Source: Desarmillaria ectypa (taxonomy: Eukaryota; Basidiomycota; Agaricomycetes; Agaricales; Physalacriaceae). Taken from it: 64,000 nucleotides of DNA. A program made the position numbers and the translations under genes. The DNA lies in contig JAUDYN010000004.1 of the NCBI GenBank assembly GCA_030407005.1, forward strand, positions 1,364,001 to 1,428,000, written 5' to 3'. Below are positions 47,868-60,400 of this stretch, in pieces; the stretch's first letter is position 1, and the number at the start of each line of letters is the position of its first letter. Under the pieces are notes generated by a model. It saw only the letters and a program-made list of their open reading frames with translations. It was not told the DNA's origin and ran no database searches.

Positions 47868-50800
47868 ATGACGAAGCCCACCCTTGTTCAGTCCCTTCTT
47901 GGCCGACCGTCGCAGACATACTCATTTCCCCAGGACAAGCGCTATTACTCGAGCAAAGCTCAGCTGCTTCGTCTTGCCGAAGGCGGTGGAGGCCAAGACA
48001 GGTACAGCAGGGAACCTCATGATGAAGAGAAACGGAAAAGGAAACGCAGTGCTGGCCACTTGCAATCGATGGTGAGCAAAAATGGCCGCATGCTATGTTC
48101 TCCCACCTTATCATTACTATGACTTCATCCGATTCAACCAGAATGTGATGAGAACAGAAGTTACACATAAATCTAATAATGATGACATCACGAATCTTGA
48201 CCCATCACCTTTACCAAGTATTACTCCACAGCAGGAGCCATCAGTCGTTGTGCTCAACGATACGACCAGCGACGAAGAAGACGACGACGACGACGAGCAC
48301 GACGTCTTTTTCACCCCCAACTCCTCCCCAAGCGCTTCTATGGCCTCATCAGTCGTTGCTGCTGTCTTGCCGCTCCCTGCAAATGCCAAGGCTAGCCGAC
48401 CGGTGAAAACCGAGATTGCGATTGCTGTTCCGTCAACGAGAACGCCAGCATCGCGATCAACTACGTCCCTGTCGTCTACTGTGGCGACGTCGCTTGATGG
48501 ACACTCCCTCTTTTCTGCCGAATCAAGTCCGATGTCTGAATCCACACGTCTTACGACACCGTTCAACTCTGATTCTGGATACGAGCCACCGCGCAGGATG
48601 GTGCGCTCTAAAACCCCACACGCAAAACGCTCTTATACTTACACCGATGAAGACTGGGCAAAGGACGTGCGTTGGCTGGTCATGCCGGAAGGAGAATCGA
48701 CCAGGTCGACCAAGACTCCATTACCTCGAACGAAGCCCAATAATTTCAATATGTCTCGCTCAGAACGCTCCGCTCCCCCTCGCAACCATTCTATTTCTCA
48801 TGCAGCAAAAGTTACGCCTAGTATCATGATGAGCATGACCGCCCTCTTAGAGGAGGATGAGGATCGAGACGGCCGGCTATCCAGACTGGTTCATATGCAC
48901 GAAAATCCCCGGAGCAGTGTCCTTATTTCCCATCCGAGGACAGGAAGCACAGGCTCTTCTAGCGGTCGTCCCAGAATGCGGCGGTCGGAATCTGCTGGTT
49001 CTTCTCCATATCGAGAATCTCCACTGCGGACAAGTCATCAACGCCACCCATCAGAGGGCAGCCAGCTGGAACCAGCAACTGGCTCTTCCGCTTTTCCTGA
49101 ATCCGTCTCTACTTCACATATGTCGTCTATACCATCCCAGGGAACCCCGGGATTCACATCACTTACGCTTCCCCGTGCACCTCCACCATTCGCCAGCGGA
49201 AGCGGAAGCGGGAACAGGACTTCGGTGTTCGGTGTCATCGGAGCGGGCGATGGCAAGGTCGATTTGACAAAAAGCGGCGTAGCACAGACGACTATGGCTA
49301 GTGTTGAGGTTGTCCGGGGTCTCAGCGGAACCAAAGGATTCAAAGGTATACTAGGACGAAAAGAATCTGTCGCTTCTCGGGGGAGGGGGAAGCAGAGATC
49401 GACGGATGCCACACTAGGATTCACGAGCTATCGGGCTCCACCAACGTATGTGCCCAGTGGCAGTGTCTTGGTGCAAGTCTGGAGTGTAGGTATTGATGCA
49501 ATCGATGCCCGGCTAGTAGGGAGCGAAGATGGCATTAAGGCGTCGAAGAGCAGCTCCAGCATGAGTAGAAGTGGTAGCATGACTGGACAAGCACAGCCAA
49601 GCTTGATGAGAAGCGTCAGTTTGCGGGCTAGGCTCGCAAGAACGCCCAGTCATCAGCGAGGTCGGAGCGAAGATGGTGTCGATAACCGTTGGAGAGGGTC
49701 CGAATCCTCGGTGGAGGTAGGCTTTGTCCCTGGGCGCAGCTTCGTAGGGCGGGTCCTAGAAAGTGGCTGGGAGGTAAAGGAGGAAGTGGCAAAAAAGGGC
49801 GATTGGGTCATTGGCCTTTTGGATGTGAGAAAAGTAAGTTTTGTTCAACTCATTTTCCCTCTGGATATACCAACGTAATGATGTTCGCAGTGTGGCGCCC
49901 TGCAAGAATTTGTTATTGTGGACCGCCATCGGATATACAAAGTCTCTCACCCGTGCATGAAGCATCCATCCTCATTGGGTGACAATGATCGCTCCTTTGG
50001 CGATAGCGTCCCTCGTCCACCCTTCGCGCGGACATATTCTGATTCCAGAGACTCATTATCGTCACGTTCCATAGTATCAGGCCAATCACTTGCTGGATCC
50101 GTTTCCCACGAAGCTGGTTATCTGTCGCTCAGCGAGCTTGCTTTGTTACCTTTGTGCGGTGTAGCTGCTTATCGCGCAGTACGCACATTCGTAGCGGCAT
50201 TTTCGTCGGCGACTTTAACTCCTTCGGCAACTGCCCAAGGCCCGCTAGAAGGGCTTGACGTGACCTCACGGTCTCCGAATGGCTATGATCATGGTCCTAG
50301 AAGACGAGCACTGGTACTTCGTGGACACGACGGCATTGGTGCGATGGCGGTACAGATGTTGGTGAGAAGAGGATGGCGCGTCTCCGTACACGCTTCCATC
50401 CCTTCGTTTTCCGATCCCGAGGAAGAGGCTGACTATATGAAGCAAGTGGAGGATCGAGTGAGATCTTGGGGTGGTGAAGAAGTCGTATTTGATGATGGTG
50501 ACGTCGGTTCGCTGGGTGAGGAAGGTAGACGAGGCGCTGCAGTACGGGTCATTGAACGACTTGTGGTCGATGGCGACGCATTTGATGCCGTGCTTGACAC
50601 TGTAGGCGGCAGGGCGATTTGGGAGATGTCTGAACGGCTCCTCAGTGGTGTTGGCTCCGTACAGAATAGTCCCGCCAAGAAAGGGGCGTTTGGTAGCTTG
50701 AGGAAGCGGTCTCCGCGTAGTAAAGGACAGTTTACGACTCTTGTAGGTGATGCACCGGAGCGAACGATACCAAGTGCTGGGGATCACTTTAAAGCCGGGA

Positions 50801-51072
50801 TTCGGTCTTTGAAGAACAGTCATAAGGACGAGGGTAGGAACAGCGGGAAGGTTGGATACGCATGGGTTAGCGTCGCGCAGGATGTCGATTGGGATGGAGA
50901 CGATATCCGGGAAAGCATCGGTGCCGTTCTGCGCTTAGCGCTGAAGGAAGGGATAAGGCCCAGAGTAGGTGGGGATGAGAGGATCGTCTCGTTTGAAAAC
51001 ACGCCATCGGTATTTGTCGAGGGCGGTCCGCTGGAGGATGGCCGTACGATTGTAGTAAAAGTGGTAGGCTAA
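47868..51072 (+). CDS. long disordered protein with C-terminal MDR (quinone oxidoreductase-like) fold
   Basis: Exons 47868-48071, 48142-49833 and 49891-51072 give 1025 residues. The first 450 or so are disordered, acidic near residue 100 (EEDDDDDEHD) and then Ser/Arg-rich with many phosphorylation-like sites. From about 480 the text resembles a medium-chain dehydrogenase: YVPSGSVLVQVWSVGIDAID, VGFVPGRSFVGRVLESGW, KKGDWVIGLLDVRKCGALQE, LSLSELALLPLCGVAAYRAV, then the Rossmann glycine motif GHDGIGAMAVQML and DAVLDTVGGRAIWEM. It ends GGPLEDGRTIVVKVVG. No zinc-binding cysteine cluster is seen, and the domain carries inserted Ser-rich loops. Related fungal proteins such as Ast1 are non-enzymatic MDR members acting at membranes, but no function is assigned here. 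The ATG has A at -3. Confidence 0.82.
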
Positions 51073-51363
51073 TGCAGATAACATTCTGGCCTTGGATTTG
51101 TTTTGGATTGTATTTTTGTTTTCAAGGACATATAGTTATTTTATTTGGCTCATATTTACGGACATGTACATTCAACGTCTACTTGAGTATTGATACATAA
51201 CACTAGTAGTCGCGGCAGTGGATATACTTAGTACGGTGTATGTAGTCTCATTGCAAAAAAAGGAAGAACGTTTGAAGCAGAGTTATTACACAGATGTCTA
51301 TGCGTGCAGTATCGATACAAGTGGAAGGCCAGACTCTATTAATTGCAGATGGTGAAGATCTTG

Positions 51364-52728
51364 TTATGAAGGCACTTCTATCGCGACGGTCGGATTCCCG
51401 GATGGCGGCTTGAAGAAAGGGATAGTACGAAGATTATCAGGAGCCGGGCCTTCGGCCTCTAATCTTTTCCTTGCGCGCTCCGTCTGTAAATTTCAAACCA
51501 TTAGCACGCGATTCAGAAAACGACAATATTGCTGACTGACGATGCCAGAACTAGCCATTCCGCGCTCCAACCCCTCCAGAAGGGTGCATGCCTTGCATAG
51601 CTCGTTGCTTGACATGTAACCACATCTCTTGCATATCTCTGGGTATGACAAGTAGTTAATGAAAAGCTCGGGTGTCAAAAGAGGTCACCAACGTTGTAAT
51701 TTCTGCGTTGCCTTGACTTCCTCGCTCACCTCGAATGCCTCGCCAGAATGGATGATGTCTATGATAGCGCTCGGCCGGGCAGCTTCGAGGTCTTTCAGGA
51801 AGGTCCGTGCATGACCTCGATACGCATCGGGTGAGTATATGCACTCTGTTGAGAAGTAGTCCAGTTTTTTAAAGTAAGCATACCTAAAGACAGCATGAGA
51901 TTGGAAGGAAAGCATAGTTGGGGCACTTACATGACGATCTCCTTCTCGTAGGTATACTTGAAAGGCTTTGACCGTCGTATAGTGTCCTCCCCTTGGGTAC
52001 ATATCAAGGTGCACCGTCCGAGCCGCGCGATATCTCCTCGCATTACTGCGATGTGTCAGCTCTCCATTCAACACGGTACCAAAGGGTCCTCACTATTCAT
52101 CAAGACCGTCTCTGCGATATCATCTGCATTATGGCCCGTAACAATATGGTCAACGTTGAGCATAACAGCGCCCCGGTCTAGCGCTTGTCTCCTAAAAACT
52201 CCACAGAAGGTGCAGTTGTTCTTCCGGCCCACCTCCGCTACGATGGCATCCATGGTCCACCCATAGAGCTCGTCGTAAGACAGGATCTTGAGGGGCATAT
52301 CGTACTGCTCCTGGTTCCGTTTCACGGTCTGAGGCAGCGGCTTAGAATACTTATTGTCCCTGGCAAGGGGAAAACGCACCTCAAGTGAGTCATCCCGGTA
52401 GCCTGTTATTCCTTCGTCTATAGACAAGAGAAACATATTGAGACCGTAATCGTATCGTTCGTTCAGTGTCTTCATGACATACGCCAGGACGGTAGAGTCT
52501 ACAAGAATGAGCGTCGTGCACAATAAGCCAGGGAATCGTACCTTTCCCTCCAGACGCCCCAATTGCGACCCGATCCCCAGGCTGAAATAGCCTCGATTCA
52601 GTTATCGTATTATGCACCTCCGTCTCGAAAACCTGGAAAAAACATTCTTTGCAGATCTGCTGTCCAGTCTTGGGACGCTTCAGCATCGCCCGGGACGTTC
52701 TGCACAGTGCACAGATCTTGGGTGCCAT
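51364..52728 (-). CDS. NCS6: cytoplasmic tRNA 2-thiolation protein 1 (CTU1/Ncs6)
   Basis: Adenylates and thiolates U34 of tRNA-Lys, -Glu and -Gln with Urm1-derived sulfur, working with Ncs2/CTU2; cytosolic. Six exons: 52542-52728, 52094-52498, 51931-52045, 51693-51883, 51541-51638 and 51364-51483; 371 residues. Zinc-ribbon cysteines at 6, 9, 26 and 29 (CALC, CKEC) open the protein. The PP-loop ATP site is [14 protein letters not shown] with SGGKDS at 59-64. [18 protein letters not shown] and [14 protein letters not shown] are family blocks, as are [26 protein letters not shown] and [19 protein letters not shown] second Cys cluster ([16 protein letters not shown]) closes the domain. An upstream in-frame methionine is possible but its extension is hydrophobic and unlike the family. 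Confidence 0.95.
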
Positions 52729-52888
52729 GACTGTTAAAAGCAAGGGTAATAAAATAATATATCCGTCCAACTATAGGTTGTCACATTTTCCCGTAATACA
52801 ATCATCCCCAGCGATAAAATAACAGTATGCTACAGCGAATCGAACAAACAGAACCAGGACGGCAAAATAAAGTAGTGTACATGGCATC

Positions 52889-55800
52889 TCACGCAGACGG
52901 CGTCGCCTCCCGAAGTGCCCTCTCCTGTAGACAGCAAGATTGCCATGCAAACCACAGCATTGATCTCAGCTGAAGTACATCCTCTTTCCACTGTTTATTG
53001 TGGTTCTGTTCACGGAACTCGCGCGTCAACTGCTCGCACCGACCGATGTTCTCCGGGCTCACATAGTCGATTGCCACCTTGACACAATCCGCCAAGTTAC
53101 ACACCTGTGAAAAAAAGTCCATGAGCAAGTGATGCCTGCGTTGAAGAAACGGATATATCTACCTGATGGGCACACCCAGCTGGGATGACGATAGCCTCCC
53201 CTGGTCGCTGATACACTCTGTAGCTCTGTACGTGATATTGCTGCCAAAGCTCTTGACGCAAATCCTCCGTGAGATAGAACTGCTGGCTATGAATTGGGTC
53301 CTGGCCATTGAATCCAAACTTTTGCTTCAGGAACTGCCGTATAGCATCATTGTCCTCACGCCGGTACAGATCCCAGGCAGCACATCCAGGACTACCATCA
53401 GGCGCGGCACATGAATAAGTCATGATATTCAGCGCGTCCGCCATATCCATATGCAATCGCGTGGAGCCCTTACTCCCTTCTTGTTGGTTTGACGCCATCG
53501 CGTTGTACATCTTCGGTCCTAGCAGAAGGATCAATACATGACACGGTTAAGAAGAATAGAAGTCGTACCCAAGTCCGGCGAAACCGTGTTCGAGGGAAAA
53601 TGTGACGAGATATTCATCACCCCGTCCCGTCGTATGTAATTGGGCATAGGAACCGCCTGACAGAAATCCTCGTAGAGCTCCGGAAACACAGACCGAAAAT
53701 CTGAAGACGGTGGCCAATCCTTCAGCTTCCAACATTCCTTCCGCCCCTCATACCGACCAAACTCTCCAAAATATTGCCCAACAGTGACCCGTTTAAGCAC
53801 GTCAGTCTGACACTCCACAATCAGACACCCTTCATCTCCGTGGTGCTGGATGAAATATTCCGGAGACCAGGATATCTTTAGTTTATCTAGCATGTCACCA
53901 ATCAAGAACGGCTGACCGTTCATCAAATGTACATGAAAGACATTAGCTGTGACCTCCTCGTGCTTCAAGCGATGAATCGGATGGAAAGGGACCACGTCTG
54001 GTATATTTGTCGGGTTGTTGTCATTCGGATACAATTGCGGTCCAGGGGCAGCAGGGATGATTATCTGCTTGGGTATGAGTGCGTGAGAGAGATCTTGGTC
54101 TTGATGATGTGAATAGTTAGTGGAATATTTGACGGTCTTCTGGCTTATTGATTTAACTTCAGATTGTGTTCGGACCACGTTACTGTCTGTGTTAGAACCC
54201 GAGGCAGATGCAGTCATCTCAGGTGCATCACAGCCATTCGACTCCCTTTCTGCCTCCATATTGACAATTTCCATCGCAGCAATGGCTTTCTCCAATTCTT
54301 CCTTGCAGAACCGCGTCACTCGAAGGAAATCCTTGGCCTGGTGCTCGTGGCGTTTATTGCAAGCGAGAAAGAATGGATTTCGGTTTGAGTGTTGCTCCCG
54401 TCGCTGTTGTTGCTCAACGATCTCCGCGTGAGTAGCTTCAGGAAGGTTCATCGTGAGATCCTCGATTTGAGCAAAGCAATCGGCGCAGGCTTCGCGTCCG
54501 CATACCCGGCACATCCACGTATTGCAGAAAAGAGATGTCATGCATGTATCTGAACGGATCGATTTAGTATACGGGTCATATCCCATGCCTTGAGATAGGT
54601 AACACACCGCATGTTGCCCTAACCTCGCTTTCCCGAGTCCGATAAACGGTTTCCTTCTTTATTATGTGATTGTTTTCTTGTTTAAGAATTGGTAACAATG
54701 CTCGAGCAGTAGTCCGCTAGAATCCAATAAGCCTCGGAGCACTTCAAAACATCGATACCTACCTTTGTGATCTTTATATACTCGTCCGAGAGCGGAACAT
54801 TCCATTCCGTAGGATACTTTATGGTGGGCATCGTACCGGGAGGTATTGTAACGAAGCTCACACCCATAACATTGCCCTTCTCATCCTTGAGAAAGTAGCG
54901 AACACCCTGGAATCGACAAGTATCCCCAGCCCAGCGCCGGGTACATGAAACGCAGCGAGAGAACTCCTCAGTCCTGTATCGAGTTGACATGCACCGGGCT
55001 AGCTGCAATTCCGGGATAAGTTGGCCGCTGGCCTGGTTTGTCGGATCTTCCACAAGATACATATGTCCGGCGGCTGCATTTGTGTGAGGGACATCAGTGA
55101 AACGAGGTCTCACGAGGACAGACATACCATCAATAGCCCTCTCTTTTCCTTTTCCGTTCGATTGATACGAAAGAGAGGAAGCGAGTTGCACTACAGGAAG
55201 TGTTAATATGAATTGGAGCGCCGAGCAAATGTGTTGGAGGACTGACTGTTCTGAGCGGTCATTTGAGCCGCTTCACTGCGTTTTTTAGCATTGTATCCGC
55301 GCTTCGATGGGTCTACAGATGGTGAGATAATGATGACCAACACAACAACTTATTTATACGCACGAGGACCGGGTTCTGAAGTACGTTGTTTCTTCTGTTT
55401 TTTGGGCCTGAGAGAGTCATCCGAATGGGGAGACGTCCGTTTTCCGTTGGACGTAGAGGGCTCATACAGGGCATCGACTTGATAAGAGGTCTGATGGGAC
55501 ATGCCATATCCTTGTTGATAGTAGTAATCTGAATGATGCTGTTGCTCGGGCATGGATCGTTTGGTCGCCTGGCGAAGAGAGGGCCTGGCACAATTCTGAT
55601 ATGCTTCGTAGGGTTCGGATTCGGAATAACTGAGTGGGCGACGACTGCCAGAAGTTACATCTGCGGGCGGCTCCGATTCACGGTATTCTGGCTGCTGATA
55701 TGCAACGGTATCTGAGTCGCGAGTAAGCACCGAACGCGTGCCTTTCATAAGGTGGCAACTAACTTTGTGCGGGAAAATCGCTCGCCAGTGCTGCACAAAA

Positions 55801-56294
55801 GAAGTTCTGGTCAATATTGAGGTGTAAAGGGGACATATATAACAAGACAGACGTGTCCGCTCGGCAGAGTACATTGCATACTGCTCGCTGCCACCATTTT
55901 GGCTGCCAGTGGTCCATGGGTTCTGAGTATATGCGCCTTCTTCATTCATTCTCGCTGATCGTATAGTACGTGGAGCATGAATACCAAAGCGGTCATCTCC
56001 ATTCATTACGGGCTGAGGATATTGCTGTGATGGAGCTATCGATTCATTTGCCTTTCTGCTGTCGACGGAAGACGGTGATCCCCAATCCACTCTGGGAGTG
56101 TTGTACTGTGCAGGTACATGCCCAAAGTAAACCTGTTGAGCGTGTGGGTGGGGGTGACGCGACGCGACCGCTGGGTAATGGTGTTGCAGATCAGGTGTGG
56201 GGTAAGCAGAGGCGCCTTCATGTGGGGGATTCAGTAGCTGCCGGATGTCCGTCTTTCGATGGGGATCCTGGATAGAAATTTCTATTGCCTCCAT
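52889..56294 (-). CDS. JmjC histone demethylase, KDM3/JHDM2-like
   Basis: Fe(II)/2-oxoglutarate demethylase, probably for H3K9 methyl marks by family; nuclear. Ten exons: 55853-56294, 55764-55790, 55364-55711, 55247-55312, 55128-55190, 54763-55073, 54608-54716, 53569-54549, 53163-53518 and 52889-53104; 972 residues. The first 290 residues are disordered, rich in Gln, Tyr and Ser, with a RPKKQKKQR nuclear signal. A Cys-rich zinc region follows: FSRCVSCTRRWAGDTC, SEVRATCDTCM, CNTWMCRVCGREACADC. The JmjC core has the iron ligands His805 and Asp807 (LHMDMADALN) and His900 (PAGCAHQVCNLADC). YVSPENIGRCEQLTREFRE is the KDM3-type end. The 54-nt intron 55074-55127 is stop-free and in frame. Two introns in the N-terminal part were deduced because splicing removes an unlikely hydrophobic stretch. 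Confidence 0.9.
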
Positions 56295-57485
56295 GGTGGG
56301 CAATGAAAGAAATGTAGGGTATACAGGCAGCGCCCACGAAGGAATAAGGCAAGGCAAAATACGAGTTCAACATGAAATCCCATTATCCAGAAATTGGGCG
56401 CGGAGGTAGTCGGAGTTTAAAATATGCCGACATTGCCGGTACTTAACTTTCGCTTTTCAAGAACGAAAAATAGTCACCCTCACTCTATTCGTAAGTCCAT
56501 AGCACTTTTAATGTTTCTCCCCCCATTGGGGAAAAGCCTTCGATATTCCTCATGTTTCCAGCCGTGCGTTAACCCACTTGAGCTATTCACCTTCGGAGTA
56601 AGACGGCGGTCTTTAGAAGCACCTACTCTAAGGCCAATAACAAGTCCACCCCAATCGCAAAGAGAGCATATGGTAGAGAAATTTCCAGTCTCAATCTGGG
56701 AAATTTCTCTCTTCATTTTGCGCCAGTTGAATTAAGCGGAAGTATTTATCGCATAGATCGGTTCCTAGATCTCCACGGATGTTTTTCCACTCTCGCTCCC
56801 ATAGCCTAGACTTCGTACTGGAGCACTGACCCTCATTGACCCTTCAGGCATACTTTTGGTGCAGGCTCGCGGGTAGCGACAGGGTTGAGTTGACGCTCTG
56901 TGAGAACCGCTGGAGTATTTCAGTCTGGTCTGCTTCCAGTCTTCGAAGCCCCCCTGGCAGACGCCATTCGAAGTCTTCGAGCGCAGATTCTGTGACTTGG
57001 CAGATTGGCGCCGAATTGACGCCACACGTGAGAGATAATTATAGCTCTCATGCCTCATACTTGAACGGATATCTTTGTGTGTATGAATATGCGCTAAGTG
57101 ATACAGAAACACGGAAAGTCCCCATATAAAAGAACCCTAATGATAAACTACAAACCCCAAGATAGCCCTCGTGCGTTATATCGTCAAAAACAAAAAAAAA
57201 AAAAAAAGACCATGTATATCGATTAAGAAGGAATGGTCAAGGGCGTGTCAGAACCAGACGTGTGAAAAGATGTCACGAAGACTTGCAAATGTACTCGGCA
57301 ACCTTCAGATAAATGGGACAGGTGAACGGCAATACCGCCCATACCACGAGCCCAAAGGTTGCCCAAAGTTGTCATCGAGAAGACGGATGCGAAACGCCCG
57401 CGTTCTGTTCCTCCTTCACAGGAGGGTCACCCTTTGTAGAGTGTGAGGTCCCTAATGAACCATTTCCTTTTTGCAATCCTACCTA
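56295..57485. other. 1.2-kb intergenic region
   Basis: JmjC promoter at the left, SSK1 3' UTR at the right. A run of 16 A lies at 57192-57207. No supported coding exon was found on either strand. Confidence 0.5.
57192..57207. repeat. run of 16 adenines
   Basis: Homopolymer in the SSK1 3' flank; no function evident. Confidence 0.9.
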
Positions 57486-60400
57486 TCAGCGGCTGACGTC
57501 AAAGGCGCCCAAAGCAGAAAACACACCATAGATTCCATCGAAATCACCGTTCACAGAACCACTCCCAAGTGGTGGATCTACAAATCGTCCACATTGAAGT
57601 GAAATCGCGACTGTATTAGTACGATATAGCGGAAGGGTCAGAACATAACTAACCGTTCACGGCATTGCTATCGCTGCCGTTAGGAGGCCGGTGACTAGAC
57701 GACAGAGGAGAAGAATCTGCGCCAGAGATGGGTGCTTCCACTCTGAGACGACGATGTAATATTGTTGGAGAAGGCTGGTCTGTGTTCCACGAAGTAGATG
57801 TGATAGCAGAGGTCATAGAACTGCCCAAGACTGCACTAGTCGGAGGAACATCAGACTGGGAGGGAGGTAGTGGAGGATGAGGGGCCGTTGACGTCGCATT
57901 CCTGGCGGAAGACTGGCCTGGTGAGGGTGTCCTTCGATATTCAGGCACGACCAACCGTTCTGCTACCGATCGAGCTTGCTCCGCCTGGGAGCTGCGAAAG
58001 TCAGGTTCAGCCCATCGTTGCAATGCTTTGATTGAGCCCCATTCGATGACCTTGTTATTCAGCCAAACTGTGGTCACCGGTTTCACTAAGAAGTCGTTAC
58101 AACCGGCCGCTAACGCATCTACACGATCACGTTCCATCGAACCGGCCGTAAGTGCGACGATGATAACACTGGAAGGATACGGCGTTGTTGCGGGAGTTTC
58201 CGTTGGAGTTTGGGCTAGCGGCGTCATATCGTCGCCACTGGGACCATGTAAATAACCGTGTAAGGCCCTCCATTTTTCTTCTCTGCGGATCTGTTTGGTA
58301 GCTGCGATGCCGTCCATGATGGGCATCTGAATATCCATCTGGAAGGAAAAGATTATGCAAGTAAGCCTTAGAAAGGGTGGTTAGACAAACCAATATGAGG
58401 TGAAATTCCCCTGTACGCCATTTCTCAACCGCTGCCCGACCGTTAGATACAGCGTCGTATTTTACCTTCATCTTTTTAAGATTCCTGGCAATGAAACGCT
58501 GGTTGATGTCATTATCTGGAGAGATACATCACAAAAAGCGCAAAGACGAGGAGAAAAAAAAACACAATTTACCTTCGACAATGAGAACCTTGATGGGCGG
58601 TACAACATTGTTGTCAGGCGGTGTCGTCACGGCTTTGGGGACGCTTTCTGAAGAACGGCTGACACTATATTTTCGGGGAGAACGGGGTATCGGGGATCCG
58701 AGGGTGTTACGAGAAGTGACTACCGGAAAGGCAGACAATTGCTCTGAGTTTGCCTGTGAAACGCTCAAGGGAGTCGCTCCAAGAGGCGCTTGACTAACTT
58801 CCTCCTTGGAAAACGAAGACGACCCCGAAGACTTTGCATCGTCCGAAGTCGTGTTCGGAGTTGGAGGTTTCGAACCTTTTGGATTGAAAAAGAGACCTTC
58901 GGGGTCACCATTGGACCGACGGATAATGACGCCACCCGAATATGTCGTCCCACACCTGACAACAGGAAAGTATTCGCCAGTCGACCTAACCAGTGGCGAA
59001 GAGGGAATGTCTTTCGACGACCTTATTGATCGCTCAGAATTTGATCGTGGTCCAGAGGGCCTGGTTGGCCCAGACAGAGAAGCGCTAGGCAAAGGAGTGT
59101 GGACCAGAGGTCCGTTCGCAACAGTTGCACCAGGCGTAATTGGTGATGTTGCTATTGGTGTGAAAGAGGGGTCCACAACAGGCTTGGTGATGACAGTATG
59201 TAGAGCTGTCAAGAAGCGGCGAGGTCCTGCGGGTTTGGGCACCACGATAATCTCAGGAACGGGCGAGAAGGGGGTAAGGGTGGACTGGATCAGCTCTCGA
59301 ACTAATTTAAAATTGCCAAGACTGGTGAAGTGCACTATTACCACCGGAGACGAGGAGGTTGAGCCGATAGCATTATGACCACGGGTAATAGAGCTGGATG
59401 ACGGGTGTCGACGATGGGATAAGGAAGAGCGTTTTGGGGGATTCAAAGGATACTGTTCCGCGCGAAAGGTTACGAGCCGCGACTTGAGAACTTCAACATC
59501 ATCATCTATGAATACGAAGGAAAGCGGAGAGGAGAGGCCGTTCGGGGTGAACGAGTCAGCACCTGCGCTCGGCGAAGCTTCCGCAACACCATCTGCAGCA
59601 TGACTGACATCCATACCCCATTCAGTCAAATAACTCGTTAAGTAGTGAGCGAAGTAACCTTTAACATTTGCATAGAGAATGGCCTTTTTTGCTCTAAGTG
59701 TCTCGGCAAAGGCAGACAACTGTGCTAGTGTCGGTTCGCCAGAGGGAAGAGGGTGGTCAGCCAGACCATGAATGACAACAGAAGCAGGATCGGGAGCGGG
59801 CGGCGAACTTGGCGATGCCATGAACGAGAATTCCCAAGCCAAGTCTTCCGAAGTTGAAAGTGGAACCGTTTGATTAGGAACGGTCCGATTGGGGATGGCC
59901 CGATCGAAGAACGCTCCGACTTTGTGCAGCAGTCGTTCGAGAAGGGTCGTCGAGAAATCAGGGGGTAGTCGAGGGGTTACGGCACTATCATCGTGTAATG
60001 GATCCAGGGGAGCAAATTTGTGCGTGATGCTTATCTTGCATCGTAATGGAGCATCTGAATCCTCGGGTGCCGTAAGGACATCGACAGGTCGTGGATCGAC
60101 GGTCGGGGGTTTGGTAATATCTGAGACAATGTAGAGTCCTAGCTCGAAGGTGTCGCCAAGTTTCCCTGTGGCCAAGACCTGCCGAACGATCTAGTAATGA
60201 GGTTAGCGCAGGTAGACAAGGAAACCGTGGCAAGTAAGAGGAATTGACGTACGTGGGTTAGAACATAAGAAAGGCCACTCTCATTTCCTTTCACGTATAC
60301 ATGCTTGAAACCCACATCTCCATGAAAAATGACCAGTTCCGTTCCGACCTGTGCCGCCGCTCCTCCCAAAGCATCACCCACACTTTGCAATAGCTCTCCT

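Noticed and set aside
56424..57531. Several open frames of 70-115 codons between JmjC and SSK1
   Set aside because: None has coding texture, a family motif or splice-consistent extension; they are expected by chance in UTR and spacer sequence.
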